Positions 29,458 through 37,352 of a DNA stretch of 64,000 nucleotides are shown one piece after another; within the stretch, counting starts at the first letter, position 1, and every line of letters starts with the position of its first letter. Under the pieces are notes generated by a model. It saw nothing but the letters and a program-made list of their open reading frames with translations, did not search any database and had not been told where the DNA came from. Source of the DNA: Secundilactobacillus folii (GTDB lineage: Bacteria > Bacillota > Bacilli > Lactobacillales > Lactobacillaceae); contig NZ_WNJO01000002.1 of NCBI RefSeq assembly GCF_009720675.1, forward strand, positions 62,001 through 126,000. The letters are read 5' to 3'. The position numbers and the translations under genes are program-made.

Positions 29458-30628
29458 TCGTATTACGCCAAGCCAGTTGGGCGCTGAATAGCGCCAGAAT
29501 TGAAATGACGTAAATAATCAAAATGGTACTGACCCAGCCAAATTGGGCATAGGCTGGTTCGGGCACTAGACCGCCGAAGGTACCGCCGAGATAATATGAC
29601 ATTAGGTAGAGCCCCACGGCAGCTGACTTATTTTGGTGGACATGATCGCTCACAAAACCCAACGCGCAGGACTGGCCTGCGAAAACCGAGACGCAAGAAC
29701 AAGTTAGTCCAAAAATCATCGCCCAGAGATTTGAAATTAACGCGACTGCTAAACCGATAATACCCAACACACAGGTAATCATAAAGGTTTTTGTCACGCC
29801 GATCTTTAGTATCAATCGCCCAATCAAGGGGGTTAGAATAGTTGGAACGAGAAACACGATGAACACGAACCCAACTGCCACTGTATTTAGATTAATTGGG
29901 GCTTCTTGAAGCCTCAATGAACCATACGTGAAAGTGGCGACCTGCTGAAATAGCAGACTGGCACCCACGAAACAAGTCAGCAATAAGCGCCAGTCATGCA
30001 AGTGGGCACCAATGCCAGTGAAGCTTGCCAAAGCAGAACGACTTGCAACGAAGCGGGTATCTTGAGGCAGCCAGCGTAGCGTCATTAGGTAAGCTAGGAT
30101 TAGAATCAACACCATTGGTATGAAGATGCTGGCAATGGTATGAAAAGTATCAAAGAACAAGCCAGCAAAGAATCTGCCTGAAAAGCCGCCAAATGCCGTT
30201 CCCGCTACATAGACACTATTGAGCCGAACTGCATCTTCTGTGGCAAAGGTTTCGTTGATGTAAGCGACAGCTACCGCGAATACAAAGGGTGTGGCAATGC
30301 CTTGGATCAGCCGACCTAATAGCAATAAAACAAAGTTCGGGCTAAGCAGACACAGCACTGTCGCAACTGCCATTGCCAAAATGGCGCCAAGCATGATTTT
30401 TCGGCGGCCGTAGCGGTCGGAAATGGCACCGGCAAACGGGGCCGTGATGGCCACCCCCAGTGTAGTAGCGCTGATTGTCAAGGTTGCGGCGCTGATCGAG
30501 ACACTGTAGCTGACCGCCATTTGCTTTAAAACCGGTTGCGTGGCGTATAAGTTTAATAGTGCACACATGCCTAAAAAGAAAATAGCTGAATTAGTTCGCC
30601 AGTTAGTTTTGGCGAGGGTGCTTTGCAT
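29447..30628 (-). CDS. MFS transporter, YnfM/arabinose-efflux-like
   Basis: 393 residues with about 12 membrane segments. FFLGMCALLNLYATQPVLKQMA in TM1, ITAPFAGAISDRYGRRKIMLGA as motif A (residues 60-81), and LLLGRLIQGIATPFVFAVAVAYINETF are typical of the YnfM/arabinose efflux group. The ATG at 30628 follows AAAGAAG. It is convergent with the previous MFS gene and shares a terminator with it. Substrate unknown. A parS site lies about 110 bp upstream. Confidence 0.87.
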   Translation of the reverse strand: MQSTLAKTNWRTNSAIFFLGMCALLNLYATQPVLKQMAVSYSVSISAATLTISATTLGVAITAPFAGAISDRYGRRKIMLGAILAMAVATVLCLLSPNFVLLLLGRLIQGIATPFVFAVAVAYINETFATEDAVRLNSVYVAGTAFGGFSGRFFAGLFFDTFHTIASIFIPMVLILILAYLMTLRWLPQDTRFVASRSALASFTGIGAHLHDWRLLLTCFVGASLLFQQVATFTYGSLRLQEAPINLNTVAVGFVFIVFLVPTILTPLIGRLILKIGVTKTFMITCVLGIIGLAVALISNLWAMIFGLTCSCVSVFAGQSCALGFVSDHVHQNKSAAVGLYLMSYYLGGTFGGLVPEPAYAQFGWVSTILIIYVISILALFSAQLAWRNTKKD

Positions 30629-30735
30629 ACTGTCAACTTCTTTCTTTTGCTCAAATTAACTTTACTTTAGCACAGCCGAAGTAAATCGAGTAATTGAAAT
30701 AAATTGCACGATATGTATAAATAAAAGAAAAATTA

Positions 30736-30751
30736 TGTTTCACGTGGAACA
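30736..30751. other. parS: parS site 1
   Basis: TGTTTCACGTGGAACA; its complement TGTTCCACGTGAAACA is the exact Bacillus subtilis parS consensus bound by ParB/Spo0J. Degenerate copies follow at 30780-30795 (AGTTTCACGTAAAACA) and near 30799. Confidence 0.9.
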
Positions 30752-30828
30752 TTTTTAATGCAGTAATTAGGTAGTTAAAGTTTCACGTAAAACATTCTTT
30801 CACGTTTAACTGCGGTGACTTACGACAA

Positions 30829-31287
30829 TTAGGAAATCATTTTTTGGTAGTGTTGACCAAGCGGCTCATGGGTCATCTTGATGTGTGGCGTAGAATTGTA
30901 AATAAATGGCTGCCCAATCGTTTTAAATCCGAAGCGCTTATAAAAATTGGCAACTGGAACTTGGGCTTCAATTTCAATGGGTAGTTGAGGAAAGTTCTCT
31001 GAAATAGTAGTCAAGACGTGATTCATCAGTTGGTTACCTAATCCCACACCACGGTGCTTTGAATCGGTGACGATGCGACCAAAGGTAATGTGATCATTGT
31101 CGAGGAAAACGCGGGCGTATGCAATCACATGCTTATCTTGATCAAAGACGTGCAGAGCCGCTAGATCGTGATCATCAACTTCTTGATAGATTCGCTTCTG
31201 AGCGACAACAAAAGTTGCCACGCGTAACCGGTAAATTTCAAACAGTTCCTGAGTTGATAGTTCTGAAAACGATTTAATTTGCCACAT
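30829..31287 (-). CDS. GNAT acetyltransferase, ElaA family (copy 1)
   Basis: 152 residues. ELFEIYRLRVATFVVAQKRIYQEVDDHDL near 13-41 is the ElaA signature and GRIVTDSKHRGVGLGNQLMNHVL carries the acetyl-CoA loop (R/Q-x-x-G-x-G/A). The ATG at 31287 follows AGAAGGGG. It diverges from a MarR-family gene across a 144-bp gap with two palindromic operators, so it is probably repressed by that MarR. A clear paralogue lies on the other side of the MarR gene. The acceptor substrate is unknown. Confidence 0.9.
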   Translation of the reverse strand: MWQIKSFSELSTQELFEIYRLRVATFVVAQKRIYQEVDDHDLAALHVFDQDKHVIAYARVFLDNDHITFGRIVTDSKHRGVGLGNQLMNHVLTTISENFPQLPIEIEAQVPVANFYKRFGFKTIGQPFIYNSTPHIKMTHEPLGQHYQKMIS

Positions 31288-31324
31288 TTTACATTACCCC
31301 TTCTAATTAATAAAAGTATATCTA

Positions 31325-31344
31325 TTCATTGCATATGCAATGAA
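31325..31344. promoter_or_regulatory. MarR operator 1
   Basis: Perfect 20-bp palindrome TTCATTGCATATGCAATGAA. It covers the upstream part of the minus-strand promoter of the GNAT gene (TATACT lies just beyond). Confidence 0.75.
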
Positions 31345-31365
31345 TACTCAAATCGTATCACTAAA

Positions 31366-31383
31366 TCATTGTATTTACAATGA
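31366..31383. promoter_or_regulatory. MarR operator 2
   Basis: TCATTGTATTTACAATGA, a palindrome with the same TCATTG half-sites, centred 40 bp from operator 1. It overlaps the -35 (TTGTAT, 17 bp, TAGATT) of the MarR gene. Confidence 0.75.
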
Positions 31384-31431
31384 CTTTCCTGTAGATTAAA
31401 GTCATAGAAGTTAAAATGAGAGGCGGATTCC

Positions 31432-31833
31432 ATGTTTGAAATTATTCGTGATATCGGTGCCATTACGCGGCAAATCCAAAATGTCAGTAATGCAGAATTT
31501 CGAAAATTAGGGCTTGCTAATAACGCTTTTATTTACGTGATTCGAACCTATGAACAACCTGGCATGTTTCTTGGAGAATTAGCTGACTCGGTTCAAATTG
31601 ATAGAACCACAGCGTTTAGAACGGTGCAGAAATTGGTCCAAAGTGGTTACTTGGAGCTCCAACATGACGCGCACGACAAACGCTTACGGCGGGTCTTCGT
31701 GACTCCAAAAGGCGCTGCTATTTATCCGGAACTCCACGCGTTTGAACAGCAGTGTTCTGACCGGCTAGTCTCGCAACTGACAGGAAAGCAACAAGCGGAA
31801 CTAAAATTATTGTTGTCAAAATTAGTCTATTAA
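31432..31833 (+). CDS. MarR family transcriptional regulator
   Basis: 133 residues with a winged helix: MFLGELADSVQIDRTTAFRTVQKLVQSGYL at about 46-75 and wing HDKRLRRVFVTPKG. It has no N-terminal Cys like OhrR, so it probably senses a small ligand. AGAGGCGG precedes the ATG. Two operators upstream suggest control of itself and the divergent GNAT. It overlaps the convergent second GNAT gene by four bases. Confidence 0.9.
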   Translation: MFEIIRDIGAITRQIQNVSNAEFRKLGLANNAFIYVIRTYEQPGMFLGELADSVQIDRTTAFRTVQKLVQSGYLELQHDAHDKRLRRVFVTPKGAAIYPELHAFEQQCSDRLVSQLTGKQQAELKLLLSKLVY

Positions 31834-32264
31834 TTAAACGCTGCGTGGGTCATTTTGATATGGGGCGTTGATTCAAAGATAAATGGCTTGCCAACGGTCT
31901 GAAAATCAAACTTCTTGTAGAAATCAGCTACTTGGGTCTGAGCTTCGATTTCAACTGGTAGGTGTGGGAAATGGGTTCTGATAACAGCTAGAACGTTATT
32001 CATCAACTGAGTTCCCATACCGATTCCGCGGTGAGCTGGGTCCGTAACAACACGGCCAAACGTTACGTGATCGCCGGTTTTAAAAACCCGTGCGTAGGCT
32101 GCTACTTGGTCGTCTTGATAGAAGACGTGCTGAGCAATTAGGTCCTGTTCGTCAACTTCTTGATAGATTCGCTGCTGAGCCACCACGAAGGTCGCTACTC
32201 GCAGACGGTAGATCTCAAATAGCTCTTTGGTAGATAATTCGGAAAAAGATTTTGTTTGCCACAT
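31830..32264 (-). CDS. GNAT acetyltransferase, ElaA family (copy 2)
   Basis: 144 residues, closely similar to the copy at 30829 (both start MWQ-KSFSELST-ELFEIYRLRVATFVVAQ), with acetyl-CoA loop GRVVTDPAHRGIGMGTQLMNNVL. ATG at 32264 is preceded by TGGAGGTC. The two copies flank the MarR gene, so a duplication of the acetyltransferase around the regulator is likely. I see no copy of the MarR palindrome upstream of this one. Confidence 0.9.
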   Translation of the reverse strand: MWQTKSFSELSTKELFEIYRLRVATFVVAQQRIYQEVDEQDLIAQHVFYQDDQVAAYARVFKTGDHVTFGRVVTDPAHRGIGMGTQLMNNVLAVIRTHFPHLPVEIEAQTQVADFYKKFDFQTVGKPFIFESTPHIKMTHAAFN

Positions 32265-32432
32265 GTGTTGACCTCCAGATAAATCAATAAAGTTATGTAA
32301 TTTTGATGAGAAATACAGTTAGGTTGTTAAAAAGACTTTTTAAAATAATTTTTGAACATCAATAAATCCCATTATAGCAGCGCATAATTGGATTTCAAAT
32401 GACTAAGATTAAAATTAATTTATTAAAAACGT

Positions 32433-32462
32433 TTGACATTTTCTCATGTTAAGAGCTACACT
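32433..32462 (+). promoter_or_regulatory. promoter of the T-box operon
   Basis: TTGACA, 18 bp, TACACT. The start is predicted near 32469, just before the T-box leader. Confidence 0.7.
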
Positions 32463-32469
32463 ACTTACA

Positions 32470-32746
32470 ACATTTCAAATACGACAACAAGATTTGACCC
32501 GGTGGATTAGGATCATAGCCTTATGAAGAGAGTACCAATTTGGTGAGATGGTATTAGGACTATGATTTGAAAGATTGAGTTTGACGGGTTCGCTTCTCGA
32601 GGCGAACTGGTGGCACCCATTATCGTGCAGCGTATCGCAAGCAGTTTTTGCCGTACGTGCTGAGGAACTACTGCAATGGTAGTTTGAAATAAGGTGGTAC
32701 CGCGTTACTAAACGCCCTTTGGTCTTTGACCAAAGGGCGTTTTTCG
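32470..32746 (+). promoter_or_regulatory. T-box riboswitch, specifier best read as isoleucine (AUU)
   Basis: The T-box sequence AAGGTGGTACCGCG lies at 32691-32704, and a 15-bp terminator (AAACGCCCTTTGGTC, 32710-32724, with its complement 32728-32742, then U) follows. Stem I has a middle helix ATCATAGCCT/AGG-CTATGAT and a distal loop with GGTGAGA. The specifier loop reads GAAAGATTGAG at 32569-32579. AUU followed by G fits Ile; GAU (Asp) is disfavoured because the bulge UGGU (32695-32698) pairs with a tRNA whose discriminator is A, whereas tRNA-Asp normally has G. It controls the next two genes. Confidence 0.88.
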
Positions 32747-32791
32747 TTGTCGAAATGATGAATTTACATAAAAACTAAAGGAGTGGTTGTA

Positions 32792-33796
32792 ATGAAATAT
32801 GGCATTATTGGCGCAGGAGCAATGGGTTATCGGTATGGTGTTATGCTTCAAGAGAATGCGGGTGTTGAAGTTGACTTCATCGACACTTGGGAACCTAACG
32901 TTAAAAAAGTCCGTGAACAAGGTGGCGTTTCAGTTGCCCGCGACCACGAGAATCGGCGAATTGTGCCGATCAATATTTACTATCCAGAAGAGTATAAGGG
33001 TCATCCAGATGTTTGGATCATCTTTAAGAAGCAGATGCAATTAGCCGAGGAACTCGAACGAGACAGTAAAGCTGGCATTTTCCATGACGATCAATATGTA
33101 TTTTCAGCTATGAATGGCATGGGTCATTTCGAGAAGATCGAAAAGTACTTCCCTAAAGACCAGATCGTCTGTGGGACTGCAATGATCGCTACTCGCATGG
33201 ACGGCCCAGCTAACGTCGACTTTATGGGTCCCGTTAATAGCGAAGTGATGCACATGGCACCTTATAACAATAAGCAGCCAGACGAAATCATGCAAAATAT
33301 TTTTAATGATTTCACTGCCGCTAAGATGGGTCCAGTCATGGTGGACGAGTGGAAGGGCATGTGTATGTCAAAGGTCGTCTTCAACGCCGTTACTAACACG
33401 CTATGCACGATGTTTGAAATGCAGATGGGTCAGTTTATCGAGTACAAAGGTGTTAAGCAAATGTCCGAAACACTTTTCAACGAAGCTTTTGACGCCTGTG
33501 AACGCGCTGGTATTCACCTCATTGAAACCCGTCAAGAAGAGGTCGATTCCGTGATCCCAATTAGTGAATCATACAAGTACCACTACCCATCAATGTACCA
33601 AGACTTCTCTAAGGGTCGTCCAACTGAAGTTGATTACATCAACGGTTATATCGCCAAGATTGGCCGCGAACATGATTACGTTTGCCGGGTTCACGAATTT
33701 GTCGTCCAAGAAGTTCACATGGCAGAAATGATGCGCAAGTATCACAAACCACAGGAAAACGTGGCGGATCCAAAACAAGTTGAGGTGGAAGCATAA
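32792..33796 (+). CDS. ketopantoate reductase-family (PanE/ApbA) 2-hydroxyacid dehydrogenase
   Basis: 334 residues. NADP-binding YGIIGAGAMGYRYGV at 3-17, the catalytic Lys194 in KVVFNAVTN, and the C-terminal GRPTEVDYINGYI with the conserved Glu. True PanE makes pantoate; lactic bacteria also use PanE-like enzymes to reduce branched-chain 2-oxoacids to D-2-hydroxyacids. The T-box and the adjoining aminotransferase favour the second role. The ATG at 32792 follows AAAGGAG; its stop overlaps the next start (TAATG). Confidence 0.85.
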   Translation: MKYGIIGAGAMGYRYGVMLQENAGVEVDFIDTWEPNVKKVREQGGVSVARDHENRRIVPINIYYPEEYKGHPDVWIIFKKQMQLAEELERDSKAGIFHDDQYVFSAMNGMGHFEKIEKYFPKDQIVCGTAMIATRMDGPANVDFMGPVNSEVMHMAPYNNKQPDEIMQNIFNDFTAAKMGPVMVDEWKGMCMSKVVFNAVTNTLCTMFEMQMGQFIEYKGVKQMSETLFNEAFDACERAGIHLIETRQEEVDSVIPISESYKYHYPSMYQDFSKGRPTEVDYINGYIAKIGREHDYVCRVHEFVVQEVHMAEMMRKYHKPQENVADPKQVEVEA

Positions 33797-34995
33797 TGAT
33801 TAAATATCAATTTTCAAACAACGTTCCAGAAAGCGATGAAGATCCGGTTGGCAACATTTTAAAGGTGGCTGGTGATCCTAAGATCATTTCCTTTGCGGGT
33901 GGTTTACCCGCCCCAGAGTTATTCCCAGTTGAAGACCTCAAAAAAGCGACCAATGAAGTTTACGATGAAGCTGGTCGGTCAGCTTTACAGTACAGCATTG
34001 CGGCTGGTCTACCGGAGTTACGAAAGCAAATTGCCGAGCGGATGAAGCGCTCTGGAATTGCGTGCGATATTGATAACATTATGATCACCACCGGTTCACA
34101 GCAGTCGATTGACTTAACAGCGAAAATCTTCGTTAATCCCGGAGATACAGTCATCGTTGAGCAACCAACATACCTTTGCGCCCTCGATGTATTTCGCAGC
34201 TACGGCGCTCATATGGTTGGTGTGCCAATGGATGATGATGGGATGAAGATGGATGCCTTAGAGCAAGCGGTGAAGGATAATCCCAACACTAAGTTCATCT
34301 ATACCATCCCCAGTTTCCAAAATCCAACTGGTCGAACGATGCCTGCAGAACGGCGTCAAAGAATGATTGAAATCGCTGAGAAATACAACGTGATGATTCT
34401 TGAAGACGATCCATACGGCGCCATTAGATTCGCTGGTCAAGACGTTGCTCCGGTCAAGACGTTTGATCAGGAAGGCCGCGTCATCTACATGAGCACCTTT
34501 TCAAAGATTTTAGCGCCGGGTCTTCGAATCGGCTGGATCGTCGCTGAGAAATCATTGGTTAAGAAGTTTACTTTAATGAAGCAAACTGTTGATGTCCACT
34601 CGGATAATTTAACGCAGCACATTATTGCTAAATACATGGCAGACTATAATATCGACGACCACATCGCAAAGATCCGAGAGGTTTACCGTAAGCGGGAGGG
34701 GATCATGATGGCTGCTATTCAGAAGTATTTCCCACAAGAAGCTCATTACAGCCATCCTGAAGGCGGTCTATTCATCTGGGCAGAAGTTCCTGGCGTTGAT
34801 ACCCAGACACTCTTTAACACTTGCATTGAACACGACGTTGCCTTTGTACCAGGTGAACCATTCTACGCCGATAAAGTTATTCCCGGAACGTTCCGTTTGA
34901 ACTACTCTAATATGAAGGAAGATCAAATTGTTACCGGCATCAAACGGTTAGGAAATGCCATTAAAGAAGCGATTGGCAGCCAGGTCGAAGTCTAG
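33796..34995 (+). CDS. PLP-dependent aminotransferase, LysN/MocR-like class I
   Basis: 399 residues, fold type I. IISFAGGLPAPELFP at about 30-45, LQYSIAAGLPELRKQIAERM, ITTGSQQSIDLTAKIF, YTIPSFQNPTGRTM, and the PLP-binding Lys237 in STFSKILAPGLRIGW. The family includes 2-aminoadipate and aromatic or branched-chain aminotransferases. With the upstream dehydrogenase it forms an amino acid to 2-oxoacid to hydroxyacid route. The ATG overlaps the previous stop by one base, implying coupling. Confidence 0.9.
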   Translation: MIKYQFSNNVPESDEDPVGNILKVAGDPKIISFAGGLPAPELFPVEDLKKATNEVYDEAGRSALQYSIAAGLPELRKQIAERMKRSGIACDIDNIMITTGSQQSIDLTAKIFVNPGDTVIVEQPTYLCALDVFRSYGAHMVGVPMDDDGMKMDALEQAVKDNPNTKFIYTIPSFQNPTGRTMPAERRQRMIEIAEKYNVMILEDDPYGAIRFAGQDVAPVKTFDQEGRVIYMSTFSKILAPGLRIGWIVAEKSLVKKFTLMKQTVDVHSDNLTQHIIAKYMADYNIDDHIAKIREVYRKREGIMMAAIQKYFPQEAHYSHPEGGLFIWAEVPGVDTQTLFNTCIEHDVAFVPGEPFYADKVIPGTFRLNYSNMKEDQIVTGIKRLGNAIKEAIGSQVEV

Positions 34996-35030
34996 TTTCT
35001 AGCTAATAGTCGTCCTCTCAAATCGTTAAT

Positions 35031-35193
35031 CACACATAGTTAGAACGTTCTTTTCTTCGGGTTGACCGGAGACACATAATGGGCTGTTCATTAAAACAGT
35101 CATGTCTGACACACATAGAAGTTCCAATTTAACTCCAAGTATGAGTACACATATATTATTAGCACTCCTCAATTCTAAGTTAGTTACACATAG
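35031..35193. repeat. five ACACATA boxes at ~39-bp spacing
   Basis: ACACATA begins at 35032, 35072, 35111, 35147 and 35186, spacings 40, 39, 36 and 39. Three are ACACATAG. The intervening 28-32 bases are unrelated to each other. There is no long repeat, so it is not an ordinary tandem repeat or CRISPR. It lies in the gap after the aminotransferase gene. Confidence 0.5.
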
Positions 35194-35268
35194 TAACATG
35201 GCACCACCCACATACACCTATTAATCTTCGGGGCGAGACACCACTTGGCGACGCTCCCAGATAGAATA

Positions 35269-35329
35269 AAACAAAGCGAGAATAGACGTTTTTCAAAGTT
35301 TGGAAAATGCTTCTATTCTCGCTTTGTTT
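35269..35329. other. 18-bp perfect hairpin, terminator-like on the minus strand
   Basis: AAACAAAGCGAGAATAGA (35269-35286) pairs with TCTATTCTCGCTTTGTTT (35312-35329), 25-base loop with further pairing. The minus strand ends UUUGUUUUAUU. No minus-strand gene precedes it, and it is 270 bp after the aminotransferase stop, so its role is unclear. Confidence 0.55.
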
Positions 35330-35456
35330 AGCATAGATGGAGTCGATGTGCGGTGAAGATTCAGGTGCCTGATTCAGCCTGTTTTCAAATCCTTTCACAA
35401 CTATACGACACGGCTCTAAGACACAGCCAAACACGTTTCGTAGCGGTTTGAAATGC

Positions 35457-35485
35457 TTGCATTTAACCGTTATTCAGTTTATATT
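35457..35485 (+). promoter_or_regulatory. promoter of the zinc-independent oxidoreductase gene
   Basis: TTGCAT, 17 bp, TATATT, about 45 bp before the start codon. Confidence 0.6.
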
Positions 35486-35529
35486 ATCGGCAAATTCATG
35501 AAGAGCGGTTTTGAAAGGATGCGAAACTG

Positions 35530-36450
35530 ATGAAAGCAATTGTGATCGATCGTTATGGCAGTGCTCAAGAATTACATGAGGCAGAGTTACCGGTGCCCCA
35601 AATCGGTGCGGATGAAGTGCTGGTTCAAACCAAAGCAACCAGTGTGAACCCGATCGATTGGCGTACTCGAAGCGGTCAAGCAGGCCGTAGCTGGGATTTT
35701 CCGGTTGTGCTGGGCTGGGACGTCGCCGGTGTGATTACTCAAATTGGCGCACAAGTTAAACGCTTTAAGGTTGGGGACGCCGTGTTTGCGCGTCCGGACA
35801 CTTCTTCGCGCGGGGCGTACGCAGAATACGTTGCAGTTAAGGAAGATAAACTGGCATTTAAACCGGATAATATTAGCTTTGATGAGGCCGCTGCAATTCC
35901 ATTGGCGGGCACCACAGCTTACCAAGTGATCGTTGAACAACTCAAAGTCGGTGAAGGTGATAAGGTACTCGTTCAAGGCGGTGCCGGGGGTGTGGGCTTA
36001 TTTGCAGTCCAAATTGCTAAGTCCCGGGGAGCTTACGTGGCAACCACTGCTAGTGCGGAGTCCCGTGACCTATTGCTGTCACTGGGGGTTGATGAAGTGA
36101 TCGATTATCACCAATTTAAGGTCGCGGATGTGTTACAGAACTTTGACGCTGTATTTGACACCACCGGCGCTTTTGAAGACGGACTAGCCATTTTAAAACC
36201 CGACGGCTTGTTAGTCACGATTGTTGGCCGACCGACTCCCGCCCAACAGTCAGGTCACCCTGCAGCTCGGCACTGGTGGCTGCACCCTAGCGGTGAAGAT
36301 CTAGCGGAGGTTGGAAAGCTAGTTGCCTCAGGTGCCGTCAAGGTTGTGATCGATAGTAAATTCCCGTTGACTACGGAAGGTCTTAGAGCTGCTCATGAAC
36401 GTAGTGAATCCCGTCACGCACACGGTAAGATCGTTATTACGGTAAACTGA
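35530..36450 (+). CDS. NADP-dependent quinone oxidoreductase-like protein (MDR superfamily)
   Basis: 306 residues. GroES-like N-domain (MKAIVIDRYGSAQELHEAELP; VLGWDVAGVITQIG; GDAVFARPD) and a Rossmann domain with VLVQGGAGGVGLFAVQIAKSRGA near 139-161 and VVFDTTGAF-like DAVFDTTGAF. No structural zinc Cys cluster is visible, so it belongs with quinone/enone reductases. GAAAGGATG precedes the ATG. It is a single gene; substrate unknown. Confidence 0.88.
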   Translation: MKAIVIDRYGSAQELHEAELPVPQIGADEVLVQTKATSVNPIDWRTRSGQAGRSWDFPVVLGWDVAGVITQIGAQVKRFKVGDAVFARPDTSSRGAYAEYVAVKEDKLAFKPDNISFDEAAAIPLAGTTAYQVIVEQLKVGEGDKVLVQGGAGGVGLFAVQIAKSRGAYVATTASAESRDLLLSLGVDEVIDYHQFKVADVLQNFDAVFDTTGAFEDGLAILKPDGLLVTIVGRPTPAQQSGHPAARHWWLHPSGEDLAEVGKLVASGAVKVVIDSKFPLTTEGLRAAHERSESRHAHGKIVITVN

Positions 36451-36541
36451 ATCGGCTCAGTGTCAGTTATCTATGGTACGTGTTTTTAAGCGGCGCAGAG
36501 CGTATAATATAGGTAATCGTAAACGAAAGTGAGCCGTGAAA

Positions 36542-37051
36542 ATGAGTATGAAAATTAGTTTTAAGTATGCCAAGAAGAAGGACCTGCCGACGATTACCGC
36601 AATTTACAATCAGGTGATTCCTAGCCGCATGGCGACGGCGGACCTTGATCCGGTTTCAGTTGAATCAAAACAGGACTGGTTTGCTGCTTTTGACCCGCAA
36701 AAGCGGCCAATTTGGGTGCTGAAAGATGACGGTAAAATTGCCGGGTGGGTCAGCCTAGAGTCGTTCTACGGCCGGCCAGCCTACCTGCACACTACGGAGA
36801 TCAGTATCTACATTGATAAAAAGTATCGGCATAAGGGACTCGGCCAACAAGCGTTAGAGTTTGTGTTTGGCCAACTTAAAACGCTTGATATCGATACGCT
36901 GGTTGCGTTTATTTTTCACCATAATGTGCCCAGCTTAGGCCTGTTTAAGAAAAACGGGTTTGAAACTTGGGGTCACCTGCCAAACGTAGCCGAAATGGAC
37001 GGTCAGCTACGGAGTTTGGATATTTTGGGACGACGGTTTAAAAACAATTGA
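36542..37051 (+). CDS. GNAT acetyltransferase, phosphinothricin acetyltransferase-like
   Basis: 169 residues. KKDLPTITAIYNQVIPSRMATADLDPV near the start is typical of PAT/YwnH-like N-acetyltransferases, followed by GWVSLESFYGRPAY, TEISIYIDKKYRHKGLGQQAL (acetyl-CoA loop) and HHNVPSLGLFKKNGFETWG. The ATG at 36542 is chosen over GTG 36536 for spacing from GAAAGTGAG. Such enzymes often acetylate methionine sulfoximine or related amino acids; the substrate here is not proven. Confidence 0.88.
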   Translation: MSMKISFKYAKKKDLPTITAIYNQVIPSRMATADLDPVSVESKQDWFAAFDPQKRPIWVLKDDGKIAGWVSLESFYGRPAYLHTTEISIYIDKKYRHKGLGQQALEFVFGQLKTLDIDTLVAFIFHHNVPSLGLFKKNGFETWGHLPNVAEMDGQLRSLDILGRRFKNN

Positions 37052-37067
37052 AACGCAAGAGTAGAGC

Positions 37068-37109
37068 AATAGCGTCGTGGGTTCCTGGTCTGGAATCTGC
37101 GACGCTATT
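37068..37109 (+). terminator. hairpin after the GNAT gene
   Basis: AATAGCGTC (37068-37076) pairs with GACGCTATT (37101-37109) with an inner GGTTCC/GGAATC stem. The U tract is weak (TTTGTTT). Confidence 0.55.
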
Positions 37110-37352
37110 TGTTTACATGGCCAAAATCTGAGTTTTGGCGCGGTGCTTTTATTATTTCCAGGGAAATATCTGAACGCTGAGCCTGATTTAAAGTTTTAAT
37201 GTTACTACTCATAACGAGATAGGCGGAGTTGGATGACTCGACGATTTCGTGAGTGTTAATGAAATGAACCTTGAAGCTTTAATAACCACCGATAAAGCTA
37301 GTGACACGATGGGTAATACTGCTATTTTCAATCAACTACGAGTTTAAATTAG
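37110..37352. other. gap before the TSUP gene end
   Basis: No gene, clear terminator or repeat found in these 243 bases. Confidence 0.5.

Noticed and set aside
32569-32579. Aspartate (GAU) specifier for the T-box
   Set aside because: The UGGU bulge calls for discriminator A, whereas tRNA-Asp normally has G; AUU fits better.
35031-35193. CRISPR array
   Set aside because: The shared box is only 7-8 bases, spacing varies from 36 to 40 and no cas gene is in the window.
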